Source: JAKEGK01 sp036507695 (GTDB lineage: Bacteria; Pseudomonadota; Gammaproteobacteria; SZUA-152). From it: a stretch of DNA of 9,932 nt. Below, piece by piece: positions 1-6,940 of the stretch. The notes below the pieces were generated by a model. That model was not told where the DNA came from. It was given only the letters and a program-made list of their open reading frames with translations, and ran no database searches. The DNA is taken from positions 1-9,932 of the forward strand of contig DATCIR010000042.1 in NCBI GenBank assembly GCA_036507695.1, in the 5' to 3' direction. The first letter of the stretch is position 1. Every line of letters begins with the position of its first letter. The position numbers and the translations under genes were made by a program.

Positions 1-617
1 TAGGCACCCTGCACTACTTCGGCGTCGCCCCACAGTTCCGACTCGTGCGCATCACCGGTGATGAATGTGCCCACTACTTGCCAGTCCTGTTGACCCAGTT
101 GGATCGTTGAGCCGATGCTCAGACCCGCAAACTCCGATCGCGCGCCTTTGCCGACCACCAACTCGCGTTTGCCCAATTCGAAACGGCGACCCTCAATCAG
201 TTGCGTATTGGGCCGTAGTTCCCACACTCGCGGTCCGACACCGCGGATTTCCACATTCGCGTCCGTGCCGGTTGTTTTCTTGGGCAGGTTGGCCACCACC
301 ACCACTTCCGCCGAAGCGATCGGTTGATTCTCAGTATTTTTCAGTACACCCGGCACCTGGGTAATCAACACCGCTTCATCGCGGCTGAGGGCGGAGTTCA
401 GCTCGGCATTGGCTCCTTTGCGCATCACGATGGTTTCGTCAAGGCGCCCGGCCTTGGCCAGCACCGCTTGAAAACCTTCGCCCATTGCCAGCAATGCAAC
501 GAATACCCCGACGACGCCGGCAATGCCGACTACGATCACCAGCACGGATCCCAGACGTTGCGGGATCGTGGTCAGTCCGATTCGGGTAATTTCCAGAATC
601 TGCAAAAGCCAACGCAT
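1..617 (-). CDS. FtsX/MacB-family ABC transporter permease (second permease of the operon), C-terminus beyond the window
   Basis: This is an inner-membrane permease subunit of an ABC exporter, working with the ATPase, first permease and adaptor encoded upstream. About 205 residues are visible and the frame is open to base 1, so roughly half the usual ~390-400 residues are missing, including the C-terminal FtsX domain with its last three membrane segments. The N-terminus begins MRWLLQILEITRIGLTTIPQ, followed by one membrane segment (about residues 22-45, rich in V, I, G and A) and then a periplasmic domain of the MacB_PCD type (motifs RDEAVLITQVPGV and VEIRGVGPRVWEL). The start is firm: an AGGAGG SD lies about 7 nt upstream, and the preceding permease stops 15 bp before it. 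Same strand and short spacing indicate cotranscription. It resembles the first permease in layout, so the transporter is probably a heterodimer. The substrate cannot be read from the sequence. Confidence 0.9.
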   Translation of the reverse strand, partial: MRWLLQILEITRIGLTTIPQRLGSVLVIVVGIAGVVGVFVALLAMGEGFQAVLAKAGRLDETIVMRKGANAELNSALSRDEAVLITQVPGVLKNTENQPIASAEVVVVANLPKKTTGTDANVEIRGVGPRVWELRPNTQLIEGRRFELGKRELVVGKGARSEFAGLSIGSTIQLGQQDWQVVGTFITGDAHESELWGDAEVVQGA

Positions 618-632
618 CGCTCACCCTCCTGA

Positions 633-1787
633 TTAATGCGCGACGAGCGCATCGACGATGCGCAAGCGCATGGCGCGCAAAGCTGGCGGCAATCCCACAC
701 CCACCGCCAGCAATACCATCAAGCCGACACCGGTGAGCCAGGAATTAATGTCCACCTTAAATACGCCGCCGCGAAACGCGGCGCTTAACGCGTTCACGCC
801 AAACATCGACAACAATAACCCAACCATGCCGCCCAAGATGACCAGGAGTAATGATTCACCCAGCACGAGCCACAATACTCGTTGATTGGAAAATCCGAGC
901 GTCTTGAGTACCGCCAACTCGGGGATACGCTCGCGCACCGCTTGCGACATAGTGTTGCCGGTCAGTAGCAGAATCGTGAAAAATACCGCGCCCATGATCG
1001 AGGTGACAATCAAACCGATGTCCCCCATTTGTTTGACGAAATCCAGCGCGAATTGCTTTTCTGTTTGGGTCTTGGTTTCAGCAGCGGAATTGGCGAACAA
1101 GCTGTCGATGGCCTGCGTAATCTCCGCGGCGCGTTCCGGATCGGCGATTTTCACGACGTACCAGCCGACGGTGCCGTTGCCAAAGGTCCGGCCTTCGTCG
1201 AAGTAGTCATAACGGAACAGCATTTGATCTTCCTGATTGCGGTCCCGCGCCTCGCGCGCCTTGAAAATCCCGACCAGATCGAAAGTCCAGGTGTTGCTGC
1301 CGTTTTTATGCGGGAAGATGGTGGCTTCCAGCGGGATCTTATCGCCAAGCTTCCATCCGAAGCGATTCGCCAGATTCTCGCCCACCACGGCGCCAGTGCG
1401 CGTGGTTAAAAACGCCTGTTCCTGCTCCTTAGGCAAAATAAACTCTGGATAAATATCCAGGTAGTTTTGGCTGACTGCGAAGTTGGCAAAGAAATTTTTA
1501 CGATCCTGATAGATGCCGCCGAACCAGTTGGCATACACCACCGCTTCAACCCCGTCGATACGCTGGATCTGTTGCAAATCAGCGTACGGCAAGGGCTGGA
1601 TGATGGATAACCTGGAACTGACCACCAGACGGCTGGCGCCTTCCAGACTGTCACGCACGCTAAAGGCCACTCGCACGGCATCCAACATGCCGAACAGCAA
1701 AAAGGCGACGATAACTGACAAAATGGTGAGAATGGTGCGGGTCTTTTTCCGCAACAAATTGGCCCACAGCAAGGGCAGGTATTTCAT
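633..1787 (-). CDS. FtsX-like ABC transporter permease (first permease)
   Basis: A 384-residue inner-membrane permease with the standard MacB/LolC-type layout. Membrane segment 1 is at about residues 17-40, a periplasmic domain spans about 41-255, and a C-terminal FtsX domain has three further segments at about 256-278, 303-330 and 350-370. The FtsX domain carries the conserved cytoplasmic stretch AVRERIPELAVLKTLGFSNQ (283-302), which in this family contacts the ATPase. Full length for the family. The start codon overlaps the ATPase stop (ATGA, 4 bp) and has a GCAGGAG SD, so translation is coupled to the ATPase gene. The gene for the second permease follows 15 bp downstream. Family members use ATP-driven mechanotransmission to move lipids, lipoproteins, peptides or drugs out of the membrane or periplasm. 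The substrate here is unknown. Identification to family is secure; no gene symbol is justified. Confidence 0.93.
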   Translation of the reverse strand: MKYLPLLWANLLRKKTRTILTILSVIVAFLLFGMLDAVRVAFSVRDSLEGASRLVVSSRLSIIQPLPYADLQQIQRIDGVEAVVYANWFGGIYQDRKNFFANFAVSQNYLDIYPEFILPKEQEQAFLTTRTGAVVGENLANRFGWKLGDKIPLEATIFPHKNGSNTWTFDLVGIFKAREARDRNQEDQMLFRYDYFDEGRTFGNGTVGWYVVKIADPERAAEITQAIDSLFANSAAETKTQTEKQFALDFVKQMGDIGLIVTSIMGAVFFTILLLTGNTMSQAVRERIPELAVLKTLGFSNQRVLWLVLGESLLLVILGGMVGLLLSMFGVNALSAAFRGGVFKVDINSWLTGVGLMVLLAVGVGLPPALRAMRLRIVDALVAH

Positions 1788-2494
1788 GCCTCACTCCTGC
1801 TTTCGACAGCGTTGACGAGGGCGCCCTTATCCAATTGCAAACGGCGCGCGGCAAACTCCGCCGCCTTGGGATCGTGCGTCACCATGATGATGGTTTTACC
1901 GTGCAAGCGATTAAGTTCCTGCAGCAGGCCGAGGATCTCGTCAGCGGTGTGGCGATCAAGGTCACCGGTCGGTTCATCGCAAATCAGCAAGGTCGGATCC
2001 GAGACGATGGCACGGGCGATGGCGACGCGCTGCGCCTGACCACCGGACAATTCCTTCGGCTTATGCGCGGCGCGATCACCCAGGTTCACCAAGTGCAGCG
2101 CGATCTCGGCATTGCGCTTGCGTTCGGCGGACGACAATTTGGTTAGCAGCAATGGCAATTCGACGTTTTTGCGCGCGGAAAGCATCGGCAATAAATTATA
2201 AAACTGAAACACAAAGCCGACGTTGGCGGCGCGCCATTTCGCGAGTTCGCCGCTGCCGAGTTGATCGATGCGCGTGCCGGCCACTTCGACACTTCCGGTG
2301 CTGGGTTTATCCAGTCCACCGATCAAATTCAGTAAGGTGGTCTTGCCCGAGCCGGACGGACCCATCAGCGCCAGAAATTCACCCTTGGCAATCCCGATAT
2401 CAATGCCGTGCAACACTTCGATCCTCTGTTTGCCGCGTTCGTAATATTTGGTCACGTTGCGAATCGTAACCAGATTAGGTGATGCTTCTTCCAT
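1784..2494 (-). CDS. ABC transporter ATP-binding protein, LolD/MacB type
   Basis: Cytoplasmic ATPase that powers the two FtsX-type permeases encoded just downstream. Using the start at 2494 (236 residues), all ABC motifs are present: Walker A GPSGSGKTT (45-53), Q-loop Gln97 in VFQFYNLLP, signature LSGGQ (149-153), Walker B LLICDE (169-174, catalytic Glu174), D-loop GDLD and the switch His207 in VTHD. The long insertion after the Q-loop and the overall length match the LolD/MacB/FtsE subfamily. Start choice: the frame is open to an ATG at 2560 (258 residues), which overlaps the adaptor gene by 10 bp. That ATG has no good SD, and its extra 22 residues (Gln/Ser/Thr-rich) do not look like the family. 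The ATG at 2494 has GAGGTG 4 nt upstream and gives a typical LolD N-terminus. The stop overlaps the next gene by 4 bp (ATGA). Confidence 0.93.
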   Translation of the reverse strand: MEEASPNLVTIRNVTKYYERGKQRIEVLHGIDIGIAKGEFLALMGPSGSGKTTLLNLIGGLDKPSTGSVEVAGTRIDQLGSGELAKWRAANVGFVFQFYNLLPMLSARKNVELPLLLTKLSSAERKRNAEIALHLVNLGDRAAHKPKELSGGQAQRVAIARAIVSDPTLLICDEPTGDLDRHTADEILGLLQELNRLHGKTIIMVTHDPKAAEFAARRLQLDKGALVNAVESRSEA

Positions 2495-2550
2495 GTCGCA
2501 CCTCAAGCCATACGATTGTTGTTGTAATGTTGTTGAATTGTCGCATGCAA

Positions 2551-3801
2551 TTATTGCCATTGCACGCGATCCCCGTCTTTAAGTCCGGCGGGCGGTTTGA
2601 TAACCACACGTTCGTTAGCCTGCAGGCCAGTGAGGACCTGTCGCAGATCCGAATAGGTCTGACCGAGCGTTACCTGCCGGGCGTGGACGCGCCCCTCAGC
2701 CACCACTAATACCACATTGACATCCCCCTGGCCGCGAATGGCGCTGCCGGGAATCAACACTCCGGGGATCGGCTGGGCGCCGGTGTTGGCAGTGGTGTTT
2801 TCCAGAAATGCCACACGTACGCCCATATCCGGCACAACGCGACTGTCACTATTATGTTCGATGCTGATGCGCACCCTGACGGTCGCTTTGCTGCGGTCCG
2901 CGGCGGGAATGATCGCAATCACCTTACCCGGGATTTTCCAATCCGGATAGGCATTCAAGCCGGACTCCACTGGTTGTCCGGCTTGCACGCGACCGATGTA
3001 ACTCTCATTGACATCCACTTCGATCTCAAGCGAATCCATGTCGACGATCGTACCGATACCGGTGCGCGTGAAGCCGCCACCGGCGGAAATGGGCGACACG
3101 ATCTCGCCTGGTTGCGCGGCCTTGTCGGTGATCACGCCGGCGAAGGGCGCACGGATCACGGTATTATCAAGGCCCACCTGCGCCAGCTCGACATTGCGCT
3201 TGGCGACTTTGACCTCCTGTTCCTGCGCGGCAAGCCGCGAACGGCGCGAGGCCAAAAGAGTGTTGGCATCATCCGCGACTTGCTGGCTCACGAGCTTTTG
3301 TTTTACCAGATCCTGTTGGCGTTCGGCGTCACGTTCGGCCTGCTCCAATAACAAACGCAGATCGGCCAGCTGCGCACGGGTCACGTCGAGTTGGGCGCGG
3401 GCGAGATCCCACTGTGCCTTGGCATCGATCGCGTCCAAGCGCGCCAACACTTGGCCTTCCTTCACCTGTTGACCTTCCTCGATCAACACCTCCGCCACCC
3501 TGCCGGTTACTTTGGAAGATACCGTCGCCTGACGTCGCGCCGTGACGTAACCGGTGGCATCGAGCACAGCGGTATTGCCCGGTGCAGCGCTCAAGGATTG
3601 CGCCGTGGCGGTTTCCACCGCAAAGGTGTTGCCCACAGGGAATACCCACCATAAGCCGGCAAGCAACGCCAAACCCGCCGCTATCGCCACCACGATTATT
3701 GCTGGCCCGCGTTTGCGGCCCTGGGTTTCCTGCCGGTCGATGCGCAATTGATGCAGCAGCGCGGACTGGGCGGTTTGCGTTGAACTCGATTCATCTGACA
3801 T
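2551..3801 (-). CDS. HlyD/RND-type periplasmic adaptor (membrane fusion protein) of the ABC exporter
   Basis: A 416-residue membrane fusion protein that links the inner-membrane ABC transporter to the periplasm and possibly to an outer-membrane channel. Layout: short cytoplasmic N-terminus, one membrane anchor (about 33-54), first lipoyl half (about 92-126, with VSSKVTGRVAEVLIEEGQQV), a Gln/Ala/Arg-rich coiled-coil hairpin (about 127-208), second lipoyl half (about 209-236, DNTVIRAPFAGVITDKAAQP), beta-barrel (about 250-335) and membrane-proximal domain (about 345-416). The length is normal for the MacA/HlyD_D23 group. There is no lipobox cysteine, so anchoring is by the transmembrane segment. 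It is first in the operon. No clear SD precedes the ATG (the upstream context is AACTAGCGCT), and the promoter-like site implies a very short leader. No other Met start is nearby, so this start stands. Confidence 0.92.
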   Translation of the reverse strand: MSDESSSTQTAQSALLHQLRIDRQETQGRKRGPAIIVVAIAAGLALLAGLWWVFPVGNTFAVETATAQSLSAAPGNTAVLDATGYVTARRQATVSSKVTGRVAEVLIEEGQQVKEGQVLARLDAIDAKAQWDLARAQLDVTRAQLADLRLLLEQAERDAERQQDLVKQKLVSQQVADDANTLLASRRSRLAAQEQEVKVAKRNVELAQVGLDNTVIRAPFAGVITDKAAQPGEIVSPISAGGGFTRTGIGTIVDMDSLEIEVDVNESYIGRVQAGQPVESGLNAYPDWKIPGKVIAIIPAADRSKATVRVRISIEHNSDSRVVPDMGVRVAFLENTTANTGAQPIPGVLIPGSAIRGQGDVNVVLVVAEGRVHARQVTLGQTYSDLRQVLTGLQANERVVIKPPAGLKDGDRVQWQ

Positions 3802-3823
3802 AGCGCTAGTTTGACATATTCAC

Positions 3824-3851
3824 ATTATATCGCTACTGAATCCATTGCCAG
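3824..3851 (-). promoter_or_regulatory. Putative sigma70 promoter of the exporter operon
   Basis: On the minus strand a perfect -10 box TATAAT (3824-3829) is preceded by CTGGCA (3846-3851, 4 of 6 matches to TTGACA) with a 16-bp spacer. Transcription would begin near 3817, giving a leader of about 16 nt before the adaptor ATG at 3801. Position and -10 quality support it; the -35 is weak. No operator is recognised here. Confidence 0.5.
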
Positions 3852-3903
3852 CACTCACAATTTCTTCACCTAGTTATTTAGCGATACGTGTAGTCGGGAT
3901 AGG

Positions 3904-3923
3904 GAGGCACCTCACGGCGCCTC
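3904..3923 (-). repeat. Short GNRA-capped hairpin
   Basis: Arms GAGGCACC (3904-3911) and GGCGCCTC (3916-3923) flank a 4-nt loop. Read as minus-strand RNA, the 8-bp stem is fully paired with one G-U pair and has a GUGA loop of GNRA type. Read as plus-strand RNA, there is an A-C mismatch, so any RNA function would be on the minus strand. No U-tract follows, so this is not a typical Rho-independent terminator. It lies next to the intron-like sequence, on the side of the presumed 3' exon. Confidence 0.4.
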
Positions 3924-3931
3924 TCCTCCCC

Positions 3932-3998
3932 GTTGAGTAGTTCAAAGGAACCTCCCCTGCAGGCTCTCCCAGAGCCGTGAACCTCTCGATTCATACGG
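3932..3998 (-). other. Relic resembling the 3' end of a group II intron (domains V-VI)
   Basis: On the minus strand, 3998-3975 reads as a hairpin with stem TGAATC/GGTTCA, loop GAGA (GNRA) and flanking CCG/CGG. This resembles group II intron domain V as I remember it (GAGCCGTATG...GNRA...ACGTACGGTTC). It is followed by CTGGGAGAGCCTGCAGGGG and ends near CTACTCAAC, which resembles domain VI and the 3' splice end of bacterial introns. Compared with the remembered consensus, about 4 nt of the 3' basal strand of domain V are missing, and no reverse transcriptase gene lies nearby. If real, it is an inactive relic. The assignment rests on memory of the consensus, without an alignment. The perfect 6-bp hairpin GGCTCT-GGG-AGAGCC at 3962-3976 is a competing local fold. 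Confidence 0.4.
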
Positions 3999-4034
3999 TA
4001 ATCCCCTCTTTTTTGTTTGCCCTCAAAAGGAGAG

Positions 4035-4239
4035 CTAGGCCACGCGGGCTAGTTTTGTCTCGGGTAATGTCTCCTAACGCCATATTGAGTCGTTCATTAT
4101 TGTAAGTCCACAACCAGCGTGTCGCATAGACCTGAACCTCTTCAATGGAGTCGAATAGGTATTGTGATAGCCAATCATAACGTACGGTACGGTTGTAACA
4201 TTCGATAGAGGCATTCTGTTGCGGTTGACCTGGTTGAAT
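4035..4239 (-). pseudogene. IS3-family transposase (OrfB) C-terminal remnant, frameshifted
   Basis: Minus-strand translation from 4239 gives IQPGQPQQNASIECYNRTVR, then YDWLSQYLFDSIEEV and TRWLWTYNNERLNMALGDIT. This is the C-terminal part of an IS3-family DDE transposase (rve domain), including the final catalytic Glu (codon 4201-4203, within NASIE). The usual ending, ITPRQKLARVA-stop, can be recovered down to the TAG at 4035-4037 only by assuming two single-base losses: one in the CCC run after ATTA, one in the AAAA run before CTAG. The N-terminal ~80%, both catalytic Asp residues, OrfA and the left end are absent. Above 4240 the frame stays open for some codons, but the sequence no longer resembles the family. 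Odd residues such as Cys after IE, where the family usually has Arg, fit decay. It is non-functional. Confidence 0.82.
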
Positions 4240-4660
4240 GCAGGACTGACACAGAGGGCAGTTAATGAAGCCTTTAATAAGCAGGTAATTTGATGACGTA
4301 AAATTGAATCAGGCTCCCGTAGCTGCCAGTGTTATTCTAGTAACTACGTAGGCGGCGCCCTACAATCGAACCCCAATTTAGACTTTTTTGGTGAACCTAG
4401 TGAGTTTTTACACTGAATATTAGCGTTAGCTAATATTACATTGCATAATAATCGCGACTGGAGTGCTTTCTAACAGCTTGTTTTAATGAAGGTAATATCC
4501 CAATTAAAAGATGCAAGGCAAACAAAGCAGTCCATTACTAAACTTTATTTTACATAAAGCATCGATTTTTGGTAGCGTTTAAAGATACAATTCTACTTAC
4601 GATGTTGTATTTACGTATCCCAATATTGATGAATGTAATCCCGGCCTCAGTACCTTAAAT
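4240..4660. other. AT-rich intergenic region with no recognisable gene
   Basis: No convincing coding sequence is seen on either strand. The base composition is clearly more AT-rich than the flanking operons, especially 4375-4600, which fits acquired or decayed DNA. It holds a perfect palindrome (listed separately) and must contain the promoter of the 609-residue gene. Candidate -10 boxes exist (for example TACAAT near 4586), but none is paired with a good -35, so no promoter is called. Confidence 0.6.
4416..4437. repeat. Perfect AT-rich palindrome, possible operator
   Basis: Arms AATATTAGC (4416-4424) and GCTAATATT (4429-4437) are exact inverted repeats around the 4-nt spacer GTTA. It lies about 225 bp upstream of the 609-residue gene. 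Symmetry and size fit a dimeric repressor site or a small hairpin. No T-tract follows directly, so a terminator is unlikely in either direction. Confidence 0.5.
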
Positions 4661-6490
4661 ATGCCAAATGAATTTGACTTAGATACGATCGCAAAAGAAT
4701 ACGCGGAAGGACGGATATCCAAGGAAGACTTCTTGTACTTACACAAGATGTTAACCACTCCGTCCGCTAAAAAGCCTTCGCCGGCGCAGCAACCGCCGAT
4801 GTTAAGGCCCGCGCGTCCGGTAAAAGTCACTACCTCCCATTCCCGGCAAGTGAAACCGCCAGCGCAGCCAGCGGCGGCGCAGCACAGCTCCATCAACACG
4901 CGACCAGACACGCGACCAGAAGTGTCTACTGCCAATACCCGGAAGCAACACGATTTATCGATTCCAAGCCGCCGCGCTGTCGCGCCACCGCCCGTCTTTG
5001 TGCCTCAAAAGAAAGCGACTTTCTTCGGTTATGTGAGGAAACATCACAAGGAGGTTGTGGCCCTGCTGGGTACAACGGGTATTTTTATTTCCATGTTCTA
5101 CAATAATGTCAAATTTCCATCTTTTGATTCGGGAAACGCCCGTGTCGTCGTAATTCAATCGCAACCGGACCAGGAGAAGAAATCTCCTGGATTGCGTACT
5201 CAGGACATTAAATTGGTCGCTGAGCTCATGATGGATGATAACAGTTGGAATAAGGAGTTGATCGAAGATTTTCTGGCACATTGGCAATCCCTGAGCGACA
5301 ATGAAAAACTCACTGTCAGGGACGCAACCTGGTATAAAAAGTTTTCCGCCATGCTGGCGCAGCAGCTCAAGATTTCCCGGCTTAAAGCGAAAACCGGTGA
5401 CGTAGCGGCAATCTATAACCAGCAGGCCTTGTTGCAGCTGGCCGACAATCTGGTATTCGGCAACAACCAAGAGGCAAAGCAAACGCTAGCTTCAGTTGCG
5501 GGTTCTGATAGCAAACCTTCCGCGATTGAGCGAGATCAAGATTCGCAATCAGACACACCTAAAGCCGTCCAAGAACAAGACGCTCCCCCCGTCCGAACAG
5601 CCAAAATTACCGGCGCGCCTGTAAATAAATCCAATACTGAACAGCTCAATAGACCCTCTCGCGATGCAGAGGCAAATCGTCACCGCATCAGCCGGCAGGA
5701 AGTTGAAGATGTTATAAGTCGGTTTGTCGCCGCTTTCGAATCCGGCCATACACCGGAGCTGATATCATTATTCGCCAACGAAGACCATTCCAGCAGCGTC
5801 GCCGAATTGAATCGGGTTAAAGCGGAATATCAAGACCTGATTCGAGTGACTCAGGATCGTCATCTGGAGTTAAGTTCATTGTTCTGGGAACACGATTTTG
5901 ATGAAGCGCGTGGATCCGCGAAATATAAAGCCAACCTTCGCAAGAAAGGTAAAGACGACGACCTCACTCTAACAGCGAACCTTGATTTAACTCTCCGCAG
6001 AGTATCAGGCAAAGTATATATTACTGAATTCAAGCTAAGCGGCCGAGAGGAAGTAGTTGCCAAAAAACCGCAGTCCAAGCCAAATAGTTCTAAAAACGCT
6101 ACGCTTGCTTTTAAAGAAAAACCCGATCATCCAACGCAAGCTGAACTGCAGGAGCTGATTACGCGATACATTACCGCTTATGAAACAGGGAACGTAAAGG
6201 ATATGATGCGTTTGTTTGAGAATGCGACTTGGGCTTCGAGTACTAGCGGTCTGGAGGAAATGAAACAACTCTATCAAACCCAGTTCGAAAACACCAGCGG
6301 AAGGGAAATTTTCGTCAACAATATCGATTGGGACTTCAAGGATAAAAAAGCGATGGGTACTGGCGATTTAATTTTGACCTTCCGCACCAAAGATAAGAAA
6401 CTTGTAACCCAGAAAGGCAAAATCCGCATCATGGCCACCCGGGAGGGTGAAGACGCACAGATTTCTCAAATCTTCCATGTTATGCAATAG
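4661..6490 (+). CDS. Single-pass membrane protein with two tandem NTF2-like (SnoaL/DUF4440-type) repeats, function unknown
   Basis: A 609-residue protein not matched to any named family. Residues 1-31 form a short acidic helical module (FDLDTIAKEYAEGRISKEDF, recalling SHOCT-like helices). Residues 32-120 are Pro/Ala/Gln-rich and basic, probably disordered. A single hydrophobic segment lies at about 131-148. Residues 180-270 are helical, 280-340 are a polar linker, and two related domains follow at about 344-460 and 492-609. These two align with each other: EVEDVISRFVAAFESG...LFAN against ELQELITRYITAYETG...LFEN, each followed by beta-rich sequence, as in NTF2-like folds. The topology is probably N-in, with the repeats in the periplasm. 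There is no signal peptide. The start is the only in-frame ATG (a TAA lies a few codons upstream) and has no clear SD. It stands alone on the plus strand and is convergent with the next gene. Reality is supported by length and domain coherence. Confidence 0.85.
   Translation: MPNEFDLDTIAKEYAEGRISKEDFLYLHKMLTTPSAKKPSPAQQPPMLRPARPVKVTTSHSRQVKPPAQPAAAQHSSINTRPDTRPEVSTANTRKQHDLSIPSRRAVAPPPVFVPQKKATFFGYVRKHHKEVVALLGTTGIFISMFYNNVKFPSFDSGNARVVVIQSQPDQEKKSPGLRTQDIKLVAELMMDDNSWNKELIEDFLAHWQSLSDNEKLTVRDATWYKKFSAMLAQQLKISRLKAKTGDVAAIYNQQALLQLADNLVFGNNQEAKQTLASVAGSDSKPSAIERDQDSQSDTPKAVQEQDAPPVRTAKITGAPVNKSNTEQLNRPSRDAEANRHRISRQEVEDVISRFVAAFESGHTPELISLFANEDHSSSVAELNRVKAEYQDLIRVTQDRHLELSSLFWEHDFDEARGSAKYKANLRKKGKDDDLTLTANLDLTLRRVSGKVYITEFKLSGREEVVAKKPQSKPNSSKNATLAFKEKPDHPTQAELQELITRYITAYETGNVKDMMRLFENATWASSTSGLEEMKQLYQTQFENTSGREIFVNNIDWDFKDKKAMGTGDLILTFRTKDKKLVTQKGKIRIMATREGEDAQISQIFHVMQ
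4896..4919 (+). repeat. 12-bp perfect tandem duplication inside the Pro-rich linker
   Basis: ACACGCGACCAG occurs twice back to back within the 609-residue gene, encoding part of TRPDTRPE. Being a multiple of three, it keeps the frame. It probably arose by slippage in a disordered linker. Confidence 0.75.
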
Positions 6491-6538
6491 CTGTTTTACT
6501 CAAGTGTTGGCCCTCCATTGCAGGAAGCATTGAATACG

Positions 6539-6574
6539 CCGGTCAACCGCTGGATGGTTTCACGACAAGACCGG
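6539..6574. terminator. Hairpin between convergent genes, possible bidirectional terminator without U-tract
   Basis: CCGGTC (6539-6544) pairs with GACCGG (6569-6574), and inside it AACC (6545-6548) pairs with GGTT (6556-6559) around a 7-nt loop. It lies between the plus-strand gene ending at 6490 and the minus-strand gene ending at 6589. No run of T follows on either side, so intrinsic termination is doubtful. It could act as an RNA 3'-end stabiliser or assist Rho-dependent ends. Confidence 0.3.
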
Positions 6575-6588
6575 TGCAACCAATTTGC

Positions 6589-6894
6589 CTACTCGCTCAC
6601 CCCGCCTTCCACCTCGTTCACAGAAGCAAATATGAAGACAAATTCGCCGTCATTTAGCTCAACTTTAATCCTGCCTCCATGCCCTTCGGCGTACGCTAGC
6701 CAACCGGGTTTGTGCTGGCATTCCGGGACCGCAGGGTGCTCCTCTTGCTTCTGTCCATCGTACCAGGCAATACACATGGCGCTTTCCACGATGTGGTTGG
6801 CCACTGTTTCTGAAATCGCACGGGCGCTTGCATAGTCCAGTTGCATACCCTCGATGTGAAGTTGTATCTCGTGCATGGGTTGTGTGTTGTGCAT
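6589..6894 (-). CDS. Small conserved hypothetical protein, AF1514/DUF5619-like
   Basis: A 101-residue soluble protein without signal peptide or membrane segment. The core has an N-terminal beta strand (EIQLHIEGMQLDY), a helix (ASARAISETVANHIVE), the motif CIAWYDGQKQEEHPAVPEC, then PGWLAYAEGHGGRIKVELND and GEFVFIF at the end. From memory this resembles the small AF1514-like family (DUF5619), whose function is unknown. Two Cys (in MCIAW and PEC) and nearby His residues could bind a metal, but that is speculation. The ATG at 6894 has only a weak GGA upstream. A second ATG six codons in has no SD at all, so the first is kept. It is the last gene of the minus-strand run, 46 bp after the 23-codon ORF. 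Confidence 0.7.
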   Translation of the reverse strand: MHNTQPMHEIQLHIEGMQLDYASARAISETVANHIVESAMCIAWYDGQKQEEHPAVPECQHKPGWLAYAEGHGGRIKVELNDGEFVFIFASVNEVEGGVSE

Positions 6895-6940
6895 GGTTTT
6901 ATTCCGCTTTTTTTAGATTGTTCAAAGTCCATTCGTGTTC

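Noticed and set aside
65..364. Plus-strand ORFs opposite the permease, ATPase and adaptor genes
   Set aside because: They are antisense shadows of well-supported minus-strand genes, with no domains and no ribosome sites.
3980..4030. Terminal inverted repeat of the IS3 element
   Set aside because: The sequence after the transposase stop may include the native IS end, but no matching left end exists in the window, so a boundary cannot be set.
4240..4300. Frame open upstream of the transposase remnant, containing a CPLCxxC motif
   Set aside because: It does not resemble the IS3 family, has no start or SD, and the Cys motif is short enough to be chance at a deletion junction.
4355..4380. T-arm-like GGTTCGATT on the minus strand, as in a tRNA 3' end
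   Set aside because: The bases on either side of the loop do not pair into a 5-bp T stem, and no acceptor, D-arm or anticodon arm can be built around it.
4955..5482. A 175-codon minus-strand ORF inside the 609-residue gene
   Set aside because: It lies wholly antisense to a coherent multi-domain gene and shows no recognisable domain.
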